A stretch of DNA of 64,000 bases from positions 806,001-870,000 of the forward strand of contig OZ241383.1 of the NCBI GenBank assembly GCA_965200775.1, read 5' to 3'. The position numbers and the translations under genes were made by a program. The notes below the pieces were generated by a model. The model saw only the letters and a program-made list of their open reading frames with translations. It had not been told where the DNA came from and did no database searches. This stretch comes from Poriferisocius sp965200775 (lineage in GTDB: Bacteria > Actinomycetota > Acidimicrobiia > Acidimicrobiales > Bin134). This document shows, piece by piece, positions 1 to 8,479 of this stretch (position 1 is its first letter; each line of letters begins with the position of its first letter).

Positions 1-1185
1 GGCAAGCGCCGGGCGGCAAGGCCCGCTCGGAACCGGTTGAGTCCGAGCCTGGTGATACCGGTGGATGAGGAGCGGGACTTCTGGCTGGCGTCGCTCGACG
101 ACCTCGACGACGAACTGGCCGCCGGCGACCTCGACCCTGAGGACCATCGGGTGCTGGTCCGCAGCTACACCCGCCGAGCGGCCCTGGCCCTCCGAGGGGC
201 GCAGGGCCAGGGCGATCGAGACACCGCCGGCAGGCTCCAGCGAGCCAAGGGAGCACGAGGCCGTCGGCTTGTGGTGTTGGCCGGGCTAGTGGTGATCGGG
301 GTGGTGGCCGGGGTGCTGTTGGCCCTGGCGGTGGGGTCGCGTCACTCGGGCGACACCATCACCGGCAACGACGCGGTGAGCAGCGTGCCAAGCCTGCTCA
401 ACGACGCTCAGGAGTCTTTCGCCCGGGGGGACCGGGCCGAGGCTATTGCGATCTACGACCGGGTGCTGGAGCGGTCGCCGTCCAATCCCACCGCGCTGGC
501 CTACAAGGGCTGGTTGCTGGCGCTGGAGGACCGGAATGCCGAAGCCGTCGACGTGCTGGCCGACGCAGTGGCCGCCGGTCCCGACTATCCCGACGCTCGG
601 GCCTTCAGGGCCATCGTTTTGCATCGGGCCGGCGATTGCGGCGCGGCGGCCGGCGAGCTGGCCGCCCTAGATGCGTCGAACCCGCCGGGGTTCATAGCCG
701 ATCTGGTGGCCGACCAGGGCCTCAGGCTCCGCATCGCCCTCTGCCAAATCGAAACGCTGGCCGGGAACCAGGCCGCAACCCAACCGCTGGCCCTTGATGA
801 TCTCGGCATAAGCGCCGACGACGCGGTGGCCGCAGCCGTCTCTCTGTGGGACCCGACGGCTCCCGATCAGGGCAACCCGGTGCTGGCGCTACGGGTGCAC
901 CAGGCGGTGCTCGACGATCACCCCGACCACCCCGGCGCACTGACGTTCAGCGGAGTGCTGCTTATCCAGACCGGACTGGAGGAGCAGGTGGCCGAGGGCA
1001 TCGAGAGGATCGACCTGGCAGTGGAGGCTCACCCCGATCATCCCGGGGCCCGGCTGTGGCGAGCGTGGCTCCAACTGGGTTTGGGCCGCCCCGATGAGGC
1101 CCGGGCCGACCTCGACCACCTCGACACCCTCAACCCACCGCCGGGGATGGCTCGCCTGGCTGCCGAGCTGCGGGCCGCGCTGTAG
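1..1185 (+). CDS. CcmI/CycH-like TPR membrane protein (5' partial)
   Basis: The reading frame is open to the left window edge, so the N-terminus is probably outside. The visible N-terminal part (FWLASLDDLDDELAAGDLD...) resembles the segment after the first helix of CcmI/CycH, the cytochrome c maturation factor that presents apocytochrome to the haem lyase. A transmembrane helix follows (about residues 78-100 counted from a TTG at 37), then a long soluble region with tetratricopeptide-like helical pairs (e.g. AEAIAIYDRVLERSPSNP and DHPDHPGALTFSGVLL). Possible internal starts are TTG 37, GTG 52 and GTG 61, none with a clear ribosome binding site. The family assignment rests on domain order; no other ccm gene is visible, so a general TPR membrane protein is the alternative. 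Confidence 0.6.
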   Translation, partial: GKRRAARPARNRLSPSLVIPVDEERDFWLASLDDLDDELAAGDLDPEDHRVLVRSYTRRAALALRGAQGQGDRDTAGRLQRAKGARGRRLVVLAGLVVIGVVAGVLLALAVGSRHSGDTITGNDAVSSVPSLLNDAQESFARGDRAEAIAIYDRVLERSPSNPTALAYKGWLLALEDRNAEAVDVLADAVAAGPDYPDARAFRAIVLHRAGDCGAAAGELAALDASNPPGFIADLVADQGLRLRIALCQIETLAGNQAATQPLALDDLGISADDAVAAAVSLWDPTAPDQGNPVLALRVHQAVLDDHPDHPGALTFSGVLLIQTGLEEQVAEGIERIDLAVEAHPDHPGARLWRAWLQLGLGRPDEARADLDHLDTLNPPPGMARLAAELRAAL

Positions 1186-1197
1186 GAAAGCCTCGGC

Positions 1198-1758
1198 TCA
1201 GTTGTGGCTGGGGTGGGTGGGGTAGTGGGCGAACCAGGAGGTGGGCGACGGCTGGCGGCGGAGCACATCGGCCCACAAGTCGCCGGGGTCCTTTGTGAGG
1301 GCGTCGCCGGGGTCGGCGTCCACCACGAACCAGGCTCCCGAGTCGATCTCCCCCTCGAGCTGGCCCGGCGACCACCCAGCGTATCCGGCGAACAGCCGGA
1401 TGCCGTCCACCACCTCCGCCACGGCGTCAACGTCGGCGTCGAGATCGAGGGTGCCCACAGGGCCGAGCACTGGATCCCACCACTGCTCATCGGGCGGCTG
1501 GTGCATCCGGGCGAGGGCCACCACCGAGTTGTTGGCCACCGGTCCCCCTATGAACATGGTGGGGGGCGAGGCGATGTGAGGTGCCCACTGGGGGAGGGCG
1601 TCGCCTGCCAGCATTCCCGACGGACGGTTCAGCACCACCCCGGCGGCTCCCTCGTCCTGGTGGCTCAGCATCAACACCACCGTCCGCTCGAAGTTCCCGT
1701 CACCGATGAGCGGGGTGGCGACCAGCAACTTGCTGGTGGTGGAGCCCGTCTCGGCCAT
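1198..1758 (-). CDS. yqgE: YqgE/AlgH family protein (UPF0301)
   Basis: A protein of 186 aa with the family's landmarks: an N-terminal LLVATPLIGDGNFERTVVL strand, a GVVLNRPSG motif and an IGGPV motif. The biochemical role of the family is unsettled (AlgH was first linked to alginate regulation in Pseudomonas). The start is set at the ATG at 1758 because it shares its A with the TAA stop of serC (TAATG), so the two genes are very likely translationally coupled. An upstream in-frame ATG at 1797 lies inside serC and is less likely. Confidence 0.9.
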   Translation of the reverse strand: MAETGSTTSKLLVATPLIGDGNFERTVVLMLSHQDEGAAGVVLNRPSGMLAGDALPQWAPHIASPPTMFIGGPVANNSVVALARMHQPPDEQWWDPVLGPVGTLDLDADVDAVAEVVDGIRLFAGYAGWSPGQLEGEIDSGAWFVVDADPGDALTKDPGDLWADVLRRQPSPTSWFAHYPTHPSHN

Positions 1759-2885
1759 TACCGGAGCGCTTCCACCACATGGTCGATGCATCCGCACAGT
1801 GCGGCCACGTCCGACGGCGGGATCGCCGGGAACATCGCCACCCGAAGCTGGTTGCGCCCTAGGGCCCGGTACGACTCCACATCGACGATTCCGTTTGTGC
1901 GCAGGGCGGCGGCCACTTCGTCGGCCGACACCCCGTCGAAGTCGATGGTGGCAACCACGTGGCTACGAAACGCGGTGTCGGTCACGAACGGGGTGGCGAA
2001 ATCCCGGCTCTCGGCCCAGGGGTAGATGATGTCTGCCGACTGGTCGCAGCGGGTTGCTGCCCACTCCAAGCGGCCGTTCTGGTTGATCCACTCCACCTGA
2101 TGCACGGCCAGGAACACGGTGGCCAGAGCCGGTGTGTTGTAGGTCTCGTCCTTACGGGAGCTGTTGAGGGCGATTCCCAAATCGAGCGACGGCGGGACCC
2201 ACCGGTCGGAAGCGGCAAGGCGTTCGATCCGCTCGATGGCGGCCGGTGAGCAGCAGGCCAGCCACAGCCCACCGTCGGCTGCCAGGCACTTCTGGGGGGC
2301 GAAGTAGTACACGTCGGTCTCGGAGGGGTCGAAACGCAGCCCGCCGGCCCCCGAGGTGGCGTCCACCAGCACCAGTCCGTCGCCGGCAGGGCGGCGGAGT
2401 TCCATCGAAACCCCGGTGGAGGTTTCGTTGTGGGTGAGAGCGTAGGCATCCACCGAAGGGTCGGCCTCGGCCTCGGGATGGGTGCCGGGTTCGGAGGTGA
2501 TGATGTGTGGTGGTTCCAGGTGGGGGGTCGCCGCCACCGCCGAGGCGAACTTGGAGGAGAACGCCCCGAAGCTCAGGTGCTGGCTGCGGGTTTCGATCAA
2601 CCCGAACACGGCGGCATCCCAGAAACCGGTGGTGCCCCCGTTGCCCAGCACAACCTCGTAACCGTCGGGCAGCGAGAACATCTCTGCCACCCCCTCCCGG
2701 AGCCGGCGCACCATGTCCTTCACGCCGGGGCGCCTGTGGCTGGTGCCGAGGTAGTGGTCGGCGACCGAGGCCAAGGCGGCGGCGGCTTCGGGCCTCACCC
2801 GGGATGGGCCGCTCCCGAACCGGCCGTCGGTCGGCAAAAGGTCGGGGGGGATGGTGACGTTGGCCGGGGTGCTCGCGCTGCTCAC
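1758..2885 (-). CDS. serC: Phosphoserine aminotransferase
   Basis: A 375-aa class V PLP aminotransferase that converts 3-phosphohydroxypyruvate and glutamate to phosphoserine, the second step of serine synthesis (also usable for pyridoxal phosphate synthesis). Visible marks are the N-terminal FGSGPSRVRPEA, a GNGGTTGFWDAA cofactor loop, LVDATSGAGG and PQKCLAADGG, where Lys199 should form the Schiff base. Length and motifs match the actinobacterial/mycobacterial SerC type. GTG is the likely start, with a TATCGT hexamer 6 nt ahead and no Shine-Dalgarno, pointing to a leaderless mRNA. serA, the preceding pathway step, lies 3.3 kb away on the other strand; serB is not in the window. Confidence 0.93.
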   Translation of the reverse strand: MSSASTPANVTIPPDLLPTDGRFGSGPSRVRPEAAAALASVADHYLGTSHRRPGVKDMVRRLREGVAEMFSLPDGYEVVLGNGGTTGFWDAAVFGLIETRSQHLSFGAFSSKFASAVAATPHLEPPHIITSEPGTHPEAEADPSVDAYALTHNETSTGVSMELRRPAGDGLVLVDATSGAGGLRFDPSETDVYYFAPQKCLAADGGLWLACCSPAAIERIERLAASDRWVPPSLDLGIALNSSRKDETYNTPALATVFLAVHQVEWINQNGRLEWAATRCDQSADIIYPWAESRDFATPFVTDTAFRSHVVATIDFDGVSADEVAAALRTNGIVDVESYRALGRNQLRVAMFPAIPPSDVAALCGCIDHVVEALR

Positions 2886-2891
2886 GGGCTC

Positions 2892-2897
2892 ACGATA
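2892..2897 (-). promoter_or_regulatory. -10 element of serC (leaderless type)
   Basis: On the minus strand TATCGT lies 6 nt before the GTG start of serC. The spacing fits a transcript that begins at or next to the start codon. No convincing -35 box was seen. Confidence 0.5.
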
Positions 2898-3010
2898 CCC
2901 AGTAATGCCCCCTGCTTAGACCGAAACAGCAATCGCAGGGCAATCACAGCCGGCATTGGTGAGCGGCTAACGGCATCGGATTCGGGCCGGGGGTGTGAAA
3001 GGCTGCGGTT

Positions 3011-4192
3011 ATGGCTCGTATCTCCTCTCGCATTTCCTCCATTGCCCCCTCGGCCACGCTGGCGGTGGACACCAAGGCCAAGGCCCTCCGAGCGCAGGGG
3101 GCTCCGGTGATCAGCTTCGGCGCCGGGGAGCCCGACTTCACCCCTTCGGCGGCCATCGTGGACGCCGCCCGGGCCGCCCTCGACGACCCCCGCAACCACC
3201 GCTACACCCCGGCCGGGGGCCTGCCCGAGCTGCGAGAGGCTATTGCGGCCAAAACCCTGCGGGACTCGGGCTATCGGGTGGACCCGTCCCAGGTTGTGGT
3301 AACCAACGGGGGCAAGCACGCGGTGTACAACGGTTTCGCGGTGCTGCTCGACCCCGGCGACGAGGTGTTGTTGCCCGCTCCCTACTGGACCACCTACCCG
3401 GAGGCCATCGGGTTGGCCGGCGGGGTGTGCGTGGAGGTGCCCACCACCGCCGCCGACGGTTTCATGGTCACCGTCGAGCAGCTCGAAGCGGCCCGCACCG
3501 ACAGGACCAAGGTGCTGGTGTTCGTGTCGCCGTCCAACCCCACCGGAGCGGTCTATCCGGTTGAACGGGTGGAAGCCATCGGCCGGTGGGCAGCTGAGAA
3601 CGATGTGTGGGTGGTCACCGACGAGATCTACGAGCACCTGACCTTCGACCACCACCGGTTCAGCTCCATGCCGGTGGTGGTTCCCGAGCTGGCCGACCGC
3701 TGCCTGGTGCTCAACGGTGTGGCCAAGACCTACGCCATGACCGGTTGGCGGGTGGGTTGGTTGATCGGTCCTCCCGATGCCGCTGCCGCCGCCGTGAACC
3801 TCCAGTCGCACCAAACATCCAACGTGGCCAACGTGGCCCAGCGGGCAGCGCTGGCCGCTGTGAGCGGGCCGCTCGACGCCGTAGCCGAGATGCGGGTGGC
3901 GTTCGACCGTCGTCGCAAGACCCTGCACCGGTTGCTGAACGAAATCGACGGTGTGTCGTGCCTCGAACCCCAGGGGGCGTTCTACGCCTTTCCTTCGTTC
4001 GAGGGGGTGCTGGCCCGCTCCGACATCCCCGACACTACCGCAGACCTGGCCGGGTGGATACTGGACGAGGCTCAGGTGGCGGTGGTGCCCGGCGAGGCTT
4101 TCTCCGGCCCCGGCTACGCCCGGTTGTCCTTCGCGCTGGGTGACGACGACCTGGCCGAGGGCGTCGGCCGCATCGCCGCCCTGCTGGGCTGA
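3011..4192 (+). CDS. Class I pyridoxal-phosphate aminotransferase (aspartate aminotransferase-like)
   Basis: A 393-aa fold-type I aminotransferase. The sequence shows ISFGAGEPDFTPS near the N-terminus, the VFVSPSNPTGAV motif, VVTDEIYEHL, and GVAKTYAMTGWRVGW, in which Lys239 is the expected PLP lysine; the C-terminal ARLSFAL carries the substrate-carboxylate arginine. This pattern matches the AspC/AspB 1-gamma group of aspartate or prephenate aminotransferases in actinobacteria. A GAAAGG motif lies 8 nt ahead of the ATG. It is transcribed away from serC and towards the S9 peptidase gene. Exact substrate (aspartate, prephenate or broad) cannot be read from sequence. Confidence 0.88.
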   Translation: MARISSRISSIAPSATLAVDTKAKALRAQGAPVISFGAGEPDFTPSAAIVDAARAALDDPRNHRYTPAGGLPELREAIAAKTLRDSGYRVDPSQVVVTNGGKHAVYNGFAVLLDPGDEVLLPAPYWTTYPEAIGLAGGVCVEVPTTAADGFMVTVEQLEAARTDRTKVLVFVSPSNPTGAVYPVERVEAIGRWAAENDVWVVTDEIYEHLTFDHHRFSSMPVVVPELADRCLVLNGVAKTYAMTGWRVGWLIGPPDAAAAAVNLQSHQTSNVANVAQRAALAAVSGPLDAVAEMRVAFDRRRKTLHRLLNEIDGVSCLEPQGAFYAFPSFEGVLARSDIPDTTADLAGWILDEAQVAVVPGEAFSGPGYARLSFALGDDDLAEGVGRIAALLG

Positions 4193-4224
4193 TCGCCGAC
4201 GGATCAAGCGGGCAGGCGACTGGT

Positions 4225-6144
4225 ATGGCCGAGTCGAAAACCCTTCCTTACGGGAGCTGGCCTTCGCCCATCTCCGCCCGTTCGATCGTGGCCGACGCCG
4301 CCACCCTGGTGAACCTCTGGGACCGGCACGGCCGGGTGTGGTGGGCCGAATCCCGACCCTCCGAATCGGGACGTACCGCCCTGTTGTGCGACGGGGTGGA
4401 TGTGTGGCCCGCTGCTTCGGTCCGAACCCGGGTCCACAGCTACGGAGGGGGTGCCTGGTGGCCCGACCCCGCCGGCGGGGTGTACGCCTCCAACGACGCC
4501 GACGGCCGGTTGTGGTACGTACCTGCAGGCGGCGAACCCCGGCCGGTGTCGCCCGAGCCCGACTTCCCCCACGGCTTCCGTTACGCCGACGGTCGGGCCG
4601 GTGGGGACGGCACGACGGTGTGCGTCCGTGAGGATCATCACGGCGTCGCAAGCGCCGAGCACAGCGGCAGTGAGGAAGCCAACCAGATTGTCCGGCTGAG
4701 CCGCGACGGTAGGGTTGCCCCCGAGGTGCTGGCATCGGGAGCCGACTTCTACGCCTGGCCCCGCCCCAGCCCGAACGGCGACCGTCTGGCCTGGGTCCAG
4801 TGGAACCACCCCAACATGCCGTGGGATCAGACCGAGCTGTGGGTGGACGGCCGGTGCGTGGTGACGGGGAGAGGGTCGATGGTGGAGCCCCAGTGGAGCT
4901 CCGACGGAACCCTGTACGTGGTGAGCGACCACACCGGCTGGTGGAACCTGTACCGGGTGGAAGGCGGCGATCTGGTTGCGGTATTGGAGATGGACGCCGA
5001 AGTGCATCGCCCCGCCTGGGTGTTCGACGACCCCAGCTACGCGGTGTGCGACGACGGCACGGTAGTGGTGGCCGCCATGCGGGGGTCGCTGGCCGAGTTG
5101 TGGGTGGTCCCCGCCGACGGGTCGAGCCCCAGGCGGCTGGACTTTCCGTGGACGTCGTTCGAGTGTCTCCGCCCGGCGGGGCCCTATCCCGACAGCGCTG
5201 TCACCGCCATCGTTGCCTCTCCAGCGCATGAACCATCCGGGGTCCGCATCGATGTCTCATCCAGCGATGTCGAAACGATCAGGCCGCCGTCTCGCCCCGA
5301 GCTCGACCCCGCTTACCTGTCGATTCCCACCCCGATCACCTTTCCCACCACCGACGGGGCTGAATCCCATGGGCTGTACTACCCGCCCACCAATCCCGAG
5401 GCCAAGGCACCCTCCGATGAGCGCCCACCGCTTCTGGTTCTGGGACATGGCGGGCCCACCGGGGCGGCCCGAAGCCAACTCCAGCTCGGCATCCAGTACT
5501 GGACCAGCCGGGGAATCGCCGTGGTGGACGTGAACTACCGGGGGAGTACGGGCTACGGCACAGCGTATCGGGAGGCTATCCGTGGGCTCTGGGGAGTCTG
5601 CGATGTCGATGACTGCGTGGCCGCGGCCCGCCATCTGGTGCGCTCCGGCGAGGTGGACGGCGACCGCCTCATCATCCGGGGTAGCAGTGCCGGCGGCTAC
5701 ACCACCCTGTGCGCTCTGGCCTTTCACAAGGTGTTCGCCGCCGGGGCCAGCCGCTACGGGATCGCCGACCTGGCCGCTCTGGCCATCGACACCCACAAGT
5801 TCGAGGCCCGCTACATGGACAGCCTGGTGGGACCGTATCCCGAGGCGGACGACATCTACCGCGCCCGCTCGCCCATCCACTTCGTAAACGACTTCGAGGC
5901 TCCCATGATCGTCCTCCAGGGCTCTGAAGACGTGGTGGTGCCCCCCAACCAGGCCGAGATGATCGTGGCCGCTCTGGAGGAGCGGTCGATCCCGGTTGCC
6001 TACCTGCTGTTCGAGGGCGAGCAGCACGGGTTCCGGCGAGCGGAGAGCATCGTGGCCGCTCTGGAGGCCGAGTTGTCCTTCTTCGCCCAGATTCTGGGGT
6101 TCGACCTGGCCGACGACGTCTCGCCGGTGGAAATCCGCCGGTAG
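4225..6144 (+). CDS. S9 family prolyl oligopeptidase-like serine peptidase
   Basis: A 639-aa protein with an N-terminal beta-propeller-like region (about 1-380, repeated WVQWNHPN, LYVVSDHTGWWNLY-type blades) and a C-terminal alpha/beta hydrolase domain. The catalytic triad is visible: Ser488 in GSSAGGY, Asp569 in GSEDVVVPP and His601 in GEQHGF. No signal peptide is seen, so it probably acts on peptides in the cytoplasm, as dipeptidyl or acylaminoacyl peptidases of this family do. It starts 32 bp after the aminotransferase and could be cotranscribed. No clear ribosome binding site precedes the ATG. Confidence 0.88.
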   Translation: MAESKTLPYGSWPSPISARSIVADAATLVNLWDRHGRVWWAESRPSESGRTALLCDGVDVWPAASVRTRVHSYGGGAWWPDPAGGVYASNDADGRLWYVPAGGEPRPVSPEPDFPHGFRYADGRAGGDGTTVCVREDHHGVASAEHSGSEEANQIVRLSRDGRVAPEVLASGADFYAWPRPSPNGDRLAWVQWNHPNMPWDQTELWVDGRCVVTGRGSMVEPQWSSDGTLYVVSDHTGWWNLYRVEGGDLVAVLEMDAEVHRPAWVFDDPSYAVCDDGTVVVAAMRGSLAELWVVPADGSSPRRLDFPWTSFECLRPAGPYPDSAVTAIVASPAHEPSGVRIDVSSSDVETIRPPSRPELDPAYLSIPTPITFPTTDGAESHGLYYPPTNPEAKAPSDERPPLLVLGHGGPTGAARSQLQLGIQYWTSRGIAVVDVNYRGSTGYGTAYREAIRGLWGVCDVDDCVAAARHLVRSGEVDGDRLIIRGSSAGGYTTLCALAFHKVFAAGASRYGIADLAALAIDTHKFEARYMDSLVGPYPEADDIYRARSPIHFVNDFEAPMIVLQGSEDVVVPPNQAEMIVAALEERSIPVAYLLFEGEQHGFRRAESIVAALEAELSFFAQILGFDLADDVSPVEIRR

Positions 6145-6207
6145 AGGTAGCGGCAAGGTTCACGCCGGCGTCTCCTTATGTTCCCCGGATGGTTGCCATG
6201 AGCGGCC

Positions 6208-6213
6208 TAACCT
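6208..6213 (+). promoter_or_regulatory. -10 element of serA (leaderless type)
   Basis: TAACCT ends 6 nt before the ATG of serA with no Shine-Dalgarno between. This matches the spacing seen upstream of several other genes in the window. Confidence 0.5.
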
Positions 6214-6219
6214 GAGGCG

Positions 6220-7788
6220 ATGGCCCGGGTCCTGGTAGCCGAGAAGATCGCCAAGAGCGGACTGGCGCTGCTGCACGACGCCGGGCACGAGGTGGATGTC
6301 CGGCTCGACCTGTCGCCCGACGAGCTGCTCGGAGCGGTGGCCGGGGCTCAGGCTCTGATAATCCGGTCGGCGACCCAGGTGACGGCAGAGGTGATTGAGG
6401 CCGGTTCCGAACTGGTAATCGTCGGGCGGGCCGGTGTGGGGTTGGACAACGTGGATGTGGATGCGGCCACAGAGCGGGGCGTACTGGTGGTGAACGACAC
6501 CCAGTCCAACATCCAGTCGGCCGCCGAACACACCATGGCCCTGCTTCTGTCGCAGGCCCGCAACGTTCCCCAAGCCCACGCCGCTCTCACCGCCGGGCGG
6601 TGGGAACGCTCCCGATGGGAAGGGGTGGAGCTCAACGGCAAGACGCTGGCCATCCTGGGGCTGGGACGGATCGGGCGGCTGGTGGCGGAGCGGGCCCAGG
6701 CTTTCGGGATGCGGGTGGTGGCCAGCGATCCCTACGTATCCGATGAGATGGCCCGCCAGTTCGGGGTGGAGATGATGAGCCTGCCCCAAATGGTGTCCGA
6801 AGCCGACTTTTTGACCGTACACGTGGCCCGCACCCCCGAGACCATCGGGCTGATCAACTCCGAACTGCTGGCCGGGGCGAAGCCCACATTGCGGGTAATC
6901 AACGTGGCCCGAGGTGGCATCGTGGACGAAGCGGATCTGGCCGAGGCTGTCGCCCGGGGCAGCATCGCCGGGGCCGCCGTCGATGTGTTCATGGCCGAGC
7001 CGACCACCGAGTCGCCGCTGTTCGACCTTGATTCGGTGGTGGTCACCCCCCATCTGGGAGCCAGCACGAAGGAAGCGCAGAGCAAGGCCGGTGAGGCCAT
7101 CGCCGAGCAGGTGAACCTGGCCCTGGCCGGCGAGTACGTGCCGGCTGCGGTGAACGTGGCCGCCAAGGGGGTCAGCGAGGTGCTGCGTCCCTACCTGCCG
7201 CTGGCCGAGAAGCTGGGCCGCCTGTTCGGGTCGTTGTGCGAGAAGCTGCCGCCGGTGCTGGAGGTGGAGTTCCAGGGTGAGATTGGCGTTCCCGACAACA
7301 CGGTGGCAGTCATGTCGGCGGTGAAGGGGATTCTGTCGATGGTTTCGGACATGCCGGTGAGCTATGTGAACGCCCTGACCATGGCCCGGGAGCGGGGGAT
7401 GGTGGTGAGGGCCATCAGCACCCCGACGGCCGAGGACCATGTGAACCTGTTCGCCCTGCGGGGTGGAGGGCACAGCCTGGGCGGCCGCCTGTCGGGCCCT
7501 CGCAACGACCCGGTTCTGGTGTTGGCCGACGGCCACAGCATCCACATGCCGCCGGCCCAGCACATGATCCTGGTCTCAAACGACGACCGCCCGGGGGTGA
7601 TCGGCGCAGTCGGCACGCTGCTGGGTGACGCGGGCATAAACATCGACGACATGAATGTGGGCCGGGCCTCCACCGGCGAGGGAGCCTCCATGGTGATCGC
7701 CACCTCGCAGCCGGTGCCCAAGGCAGTGGCCGACGCCCTCGAAGCCATCGACGGAGTTCAAAAGGCCAGCTACCTGGGCCTGGGCTAA
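6220..7788 (+). CDS. serA: D-3-phosphoglycerate dehydrogenase
   Basis: A 522-aa long-form (type I) PGDH, which oxidises 3-phosphoglycerate with NAD+ as the entry to serine synthesis. It has the substrate domain, the Rossmann motif GLGRIG at about 148-153, the catalytic Arg231 in NVARGG and the His of TPHLGAST near residue 277. An intervening (ASB) domain follows, then a C-terminal ACT domain (MILVSNDDRPGVIGAVG...) that in this family binds serine for feedback inhibition. The length equals that of mycobacterial SerA. Its start has a close -10 hexamer and no ribosome binding site. Confidence 0.95.
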   Translation: MARVLVAEKIAKSGLALLHDAGHEVDVRLDLSPDELLGAVAGAQALIIRSATQVTAEVIEAGSELVIVGRAGVGLDNVDVDAATERGVLVVNDTQSNIQSAAEHTMALLLSQARNVPQAHAALTAGRWERSRWEGVELNGKTLAILGLGRIGRLVAERAQAFGMRVVASDPYVSDEMARQFGVEMMSLPQMVSEADFLTVHVARTPETIGLINSELLAGAKPTLRVINVARGGIVDEADLAEAVARGSIAGAAVDVFMAEPTTESPLFDLDSVVVTPHLGASTKEAQSKAGEAIAEQVNLALAGEYVPAAVNVAAKGVSEVLRPYLPLAEKLGRLFGSLCEKLPPVLEVEFQGEIGVPDNTVAVMSAVKGILSMVSDMPVSYVNALTMARERGMVVRAISTPTAEDHVNLFALRGGGHSLGGRLSGPRNDPVLVLADGHSIHMPPAQHMILVSNDDRPGVIGAVGTLLGDAGINIDDMNVGRASTGEGASMVIATSQPVPKAVADALEAIDGVQKASYLGLG

Positions 7789-7800
7789 CCAGCTTCACCT

Positions 7801-7922
7801 AACAGAACCCGGAGATGGTTGACCGTGCCGTCTCCCGTCGCCTCGGGGTTTTCCAGGCCAACATGCAACGGGTGGTGAACGGAATCAAAACCCACATCGA
7901 GACCGGGGGTGGGTGTCGCTGA
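7801..7922 (+). pseudogene. 3' remnant of a nitroreductase-SRPBCC gene
   Basis: This stretch matches the last 39 codons of the gene at 51787-52944. From 7803 the frame reads QNPEMVDRAVSRRLGVFQAN and on to a TGA at 7920-7922; about 89 of the first 100 bases are identical, including 36 consecutive bases (7843-7878). The similarity stops abruptly at 7801, where an in-frame TAA precedes it, so the rest of the gene is missing. Its 3' end overlaps the start of the NUDIX gene in another frame. It is best read as the relic of a duplicated gene; a short conserved peptide gene is unlikely because no start or ribosome binding site is present. Confidence 0.75.
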
Positions 7923-8479
7923 TCCGGGCCATACTGGAGGAGATGTCGTCAGAACGGGGTGGTGGAGCCGGCCGGGGTCGGGGCGCGGGGCGGGTACGGG
8001 ACTGGGCGGTGTCGGGGGGTCTGGTATTCCGGGAGGATCGATTGCTGCTGGTGAGGAACCGGCGGCGGAACGACTCGGTGGAGTGGAGCACGCCCGGCGG
8101 GGTGGTGGACCCGGGGGAGACGTTCCTCGAAGCGCTGGGCCGGGAGGTGCAGGAGGAGACCGGGATTTTCGTGAACCGATGGGACGGTCCGCAGTACGAG
8201 ATCACCGTGGACTTCACCGACCTGGCCTGGCGGCTCCGGGTGGAAGCGCACCGGGCGGTGGATTGGCAAGGCGATATCGTGCTGGAAGACCCCGACGGCA
8301 TCGTCGAGCACGCCGACTTCTACGACCTCAACGAATGCGAGGCCCACTTGGTCCACAGTCCCCGTTGGGTGCGAGAGCCGCTGCTGGAGTGGTGCCACCA
8401 ACGCCCCCCGGAGAAGCTGTGCTTCCACTACCAGGTGACCGGCACCGACATCGGTGACCTCACGGTCGCCCACCGGTGA
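7913..8479 (+). CDS. NUDIX hydrolase
   Basis: A protein of up to 188 aa with a complete Nudix box (GGVVDPGETFLEALGREVQE followed by ETGIF), the Mg-binding motif for hydrolysis of nucleoside diphosphate-linked compounds. The N-terminal strand WAVSGGLVFREDRLLLVRNR and a C-terminal helix fit the fold. The substrate cannot be told. Start choices are GTG 7913, inside the remnant of another gene, or ATG 7943. It overlaps dinB by four bases, so the two are probably cotranscribed; a sanitising or repair-related role would fit, but this is inference. Confidence 0.85.
   Translation: MSLIRAILEEMSSERGGGAGRGRGAGRVRDWAVSGGLVFREDRLLLVRNRRRNDSVEWSTPGGVVDPGETFLEALGREVQEETGIFVNRWDGPQYEITVDFTDLAWRLRVEAHRAVDWQGDIVLEDPDGIVEHADFYDLNECEAHLVHSPRWVREPLLEWCHQRPPEKLCFHYQVTGTDIGDLTVAHR

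Noticed and set aside
2882..4735. Long minus-strand open frame over the class I aminotransferase gene
   Set aside because: Arg/His/Gly-rich translation typical of a GC-rich shadow frame; the plus-strand gene is well supported.
7801..7922. Small independent peptide gene
   Set aside because: No start or ribosome site; its sequence equals the 3' end of a known gene in the same window and begins abruptly.
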